Below are positions 63,571-64,000 of a stretch of DNA of 64,000 nucleotides, one piece after another. The first letter of the stretch is position 1. Every line of letters begins with the position of its first letter. The notes below the pieces were generated by a model that saw only the letters and a list, made by a program, of their open reading frames with translations, did no database searches and was not told where the DNA came from. This stretch comes from Syngnathus acus (Eukaryota; Chordata; Actinopteri; Syngnathiformes; Syngnathidae). The position numbers and the translations under genes were made by a program. The stretch spans positions 10,410,501-10,474,500 of the forward strand of contig NC_051094.1 in NCBI RefSeq assembly GCF_901709675.1, in the 5' to 3' direction.

Positions 63571-64000
63571 ATTAGCACACATGCATAGACTGTAGCTCAT
63601 CTGGAATATCCCAAGGTCATGCTGCAAAGTCTGTCGGAGGGAGTGGGGAGTAGAGATCAGTAGAGAATCTGTTAACTCTTCTGCGTTAGTGCTCGGAGAA
63701 GCTGTGAGTCCCCGGGTAATTCCGCTGATAGGGCTGCAGGCTGATTACCGCAGTACTAGTTCCATTTGTAAGATTTTGCAGGCAGGCCTTTAGAAGTGAA
63801 ACTCATTTCTCAAAGTATCTTGACCGCCAATTCCAGATGTGTTGTGTCTATGGTGACCGGTCAGGCTGTGGTCCAGACAACAGGGATGCGAATTGAAAAT
63901 GTCACCCAGTCTAACGTGGCTTTTATCGGACATGTTAAGTAAATGTCAGTGTCATCCGGAATCAGTGATGCGAGTTGGATGCGCACGCTCTTCTCGGCAT
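62572..64000 (-). other. ttc28: ttc28 upstream intron, runs off the window
   Basis: The exon encoding the preceding TPR helices was not found up to 64000, so this is intron. It contains a GA tract at 63493-63566, a candidate 21-nt microexon at 62961-62981 and a high-complexity stretch at 63240-63400 that may be conserved non-coding DNA. Confidence 0.65.
63493..63566. repeat. (AG)37 microsatellite
   Basis: A pure 74-bp AG tract in the ttc28 upstream intron. The coding (minus) strand reads CT, i.e. a long polypyrimidine run. Confidence 0.99.

Overview
The window is vertebrate nuclear DNA, almost certainly from a ray-finned (teleost, probably percomorph) fish. The evidence is split genes with GT-AG introns, compact introns, fish-type interspersed repeats (tRNA-derived SINE, LINE 3' tails ending in short tandem repeats, a TA-flanked inverted-repeat DNA transposon) and long microsatellites. 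The species cannot be told from the sequence.

Three protein genes are present, all on the minus strand, in the order ttc28 - pitpnb - mn1 reading right to left. This is the same order and orientation as TTC28-PITPNB-MN1 on human 22q12, so this is a conserved synteny block. (1) ttc28, positions 51105-62571: the last 15 coding exons, 1355 codons, covering the final TPR-like segment, the CHAT domain and a Ser-rich tail; the TPR-rich N-terminal part lies beyond the right edge. (2) pitpnb, 38479-49586: complete, 11 coding exons joining to exactly 271 codons plus stop, including an 8-nt microexon. (3) mn1, 17806-30343: complete, two coding exons, 1248 codons. All exon borders were placed by hand from GT/AG signals, and every phase closes.

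Region by region: 1-16.7 kb is a gene-poor stretch 3' of mn1 holding a tRNA-type SINE, a LINE 3' end, one other dispersed repeat and several stretches that look like conserved regulatory DNA. 16.7-31.3 kb is mn1 with its 3' UTR, 8.8-kb intron, large first exon and a CpG-rich promoter. 31.3-38.5 kb is intergenic plus the pitpnb 3' UTR, with an 852-bp DNA transposon and a 144-bp GT tract. 38.5-49.7 kb is pitpnb and its promoter. 49.7-64 kb is ttc28.

The three genes do not form one pathway: MN1 is a nuclear transcription co-regulator, PITPNB a Golgi/ER phosphatidylinositol transfer protein, and TTC28 a large TPR-CHAT scaffold linked to cytokinesis. Their lasting linkage is more plausibly due to shared long-range regulatory DNA (inference). 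I found no new multi-gene system. The best second-look items are the mn1 poly-glycine insertion, the pitpnb 8-nt and ttc28 24-nt microexons, the Trp-to-Phe and Ser-to-Glu changes at functional sites of pitpnb, the degenerate CHAT catalytic centre of ttc28, and the DNA transposon with intact inverted repeats.
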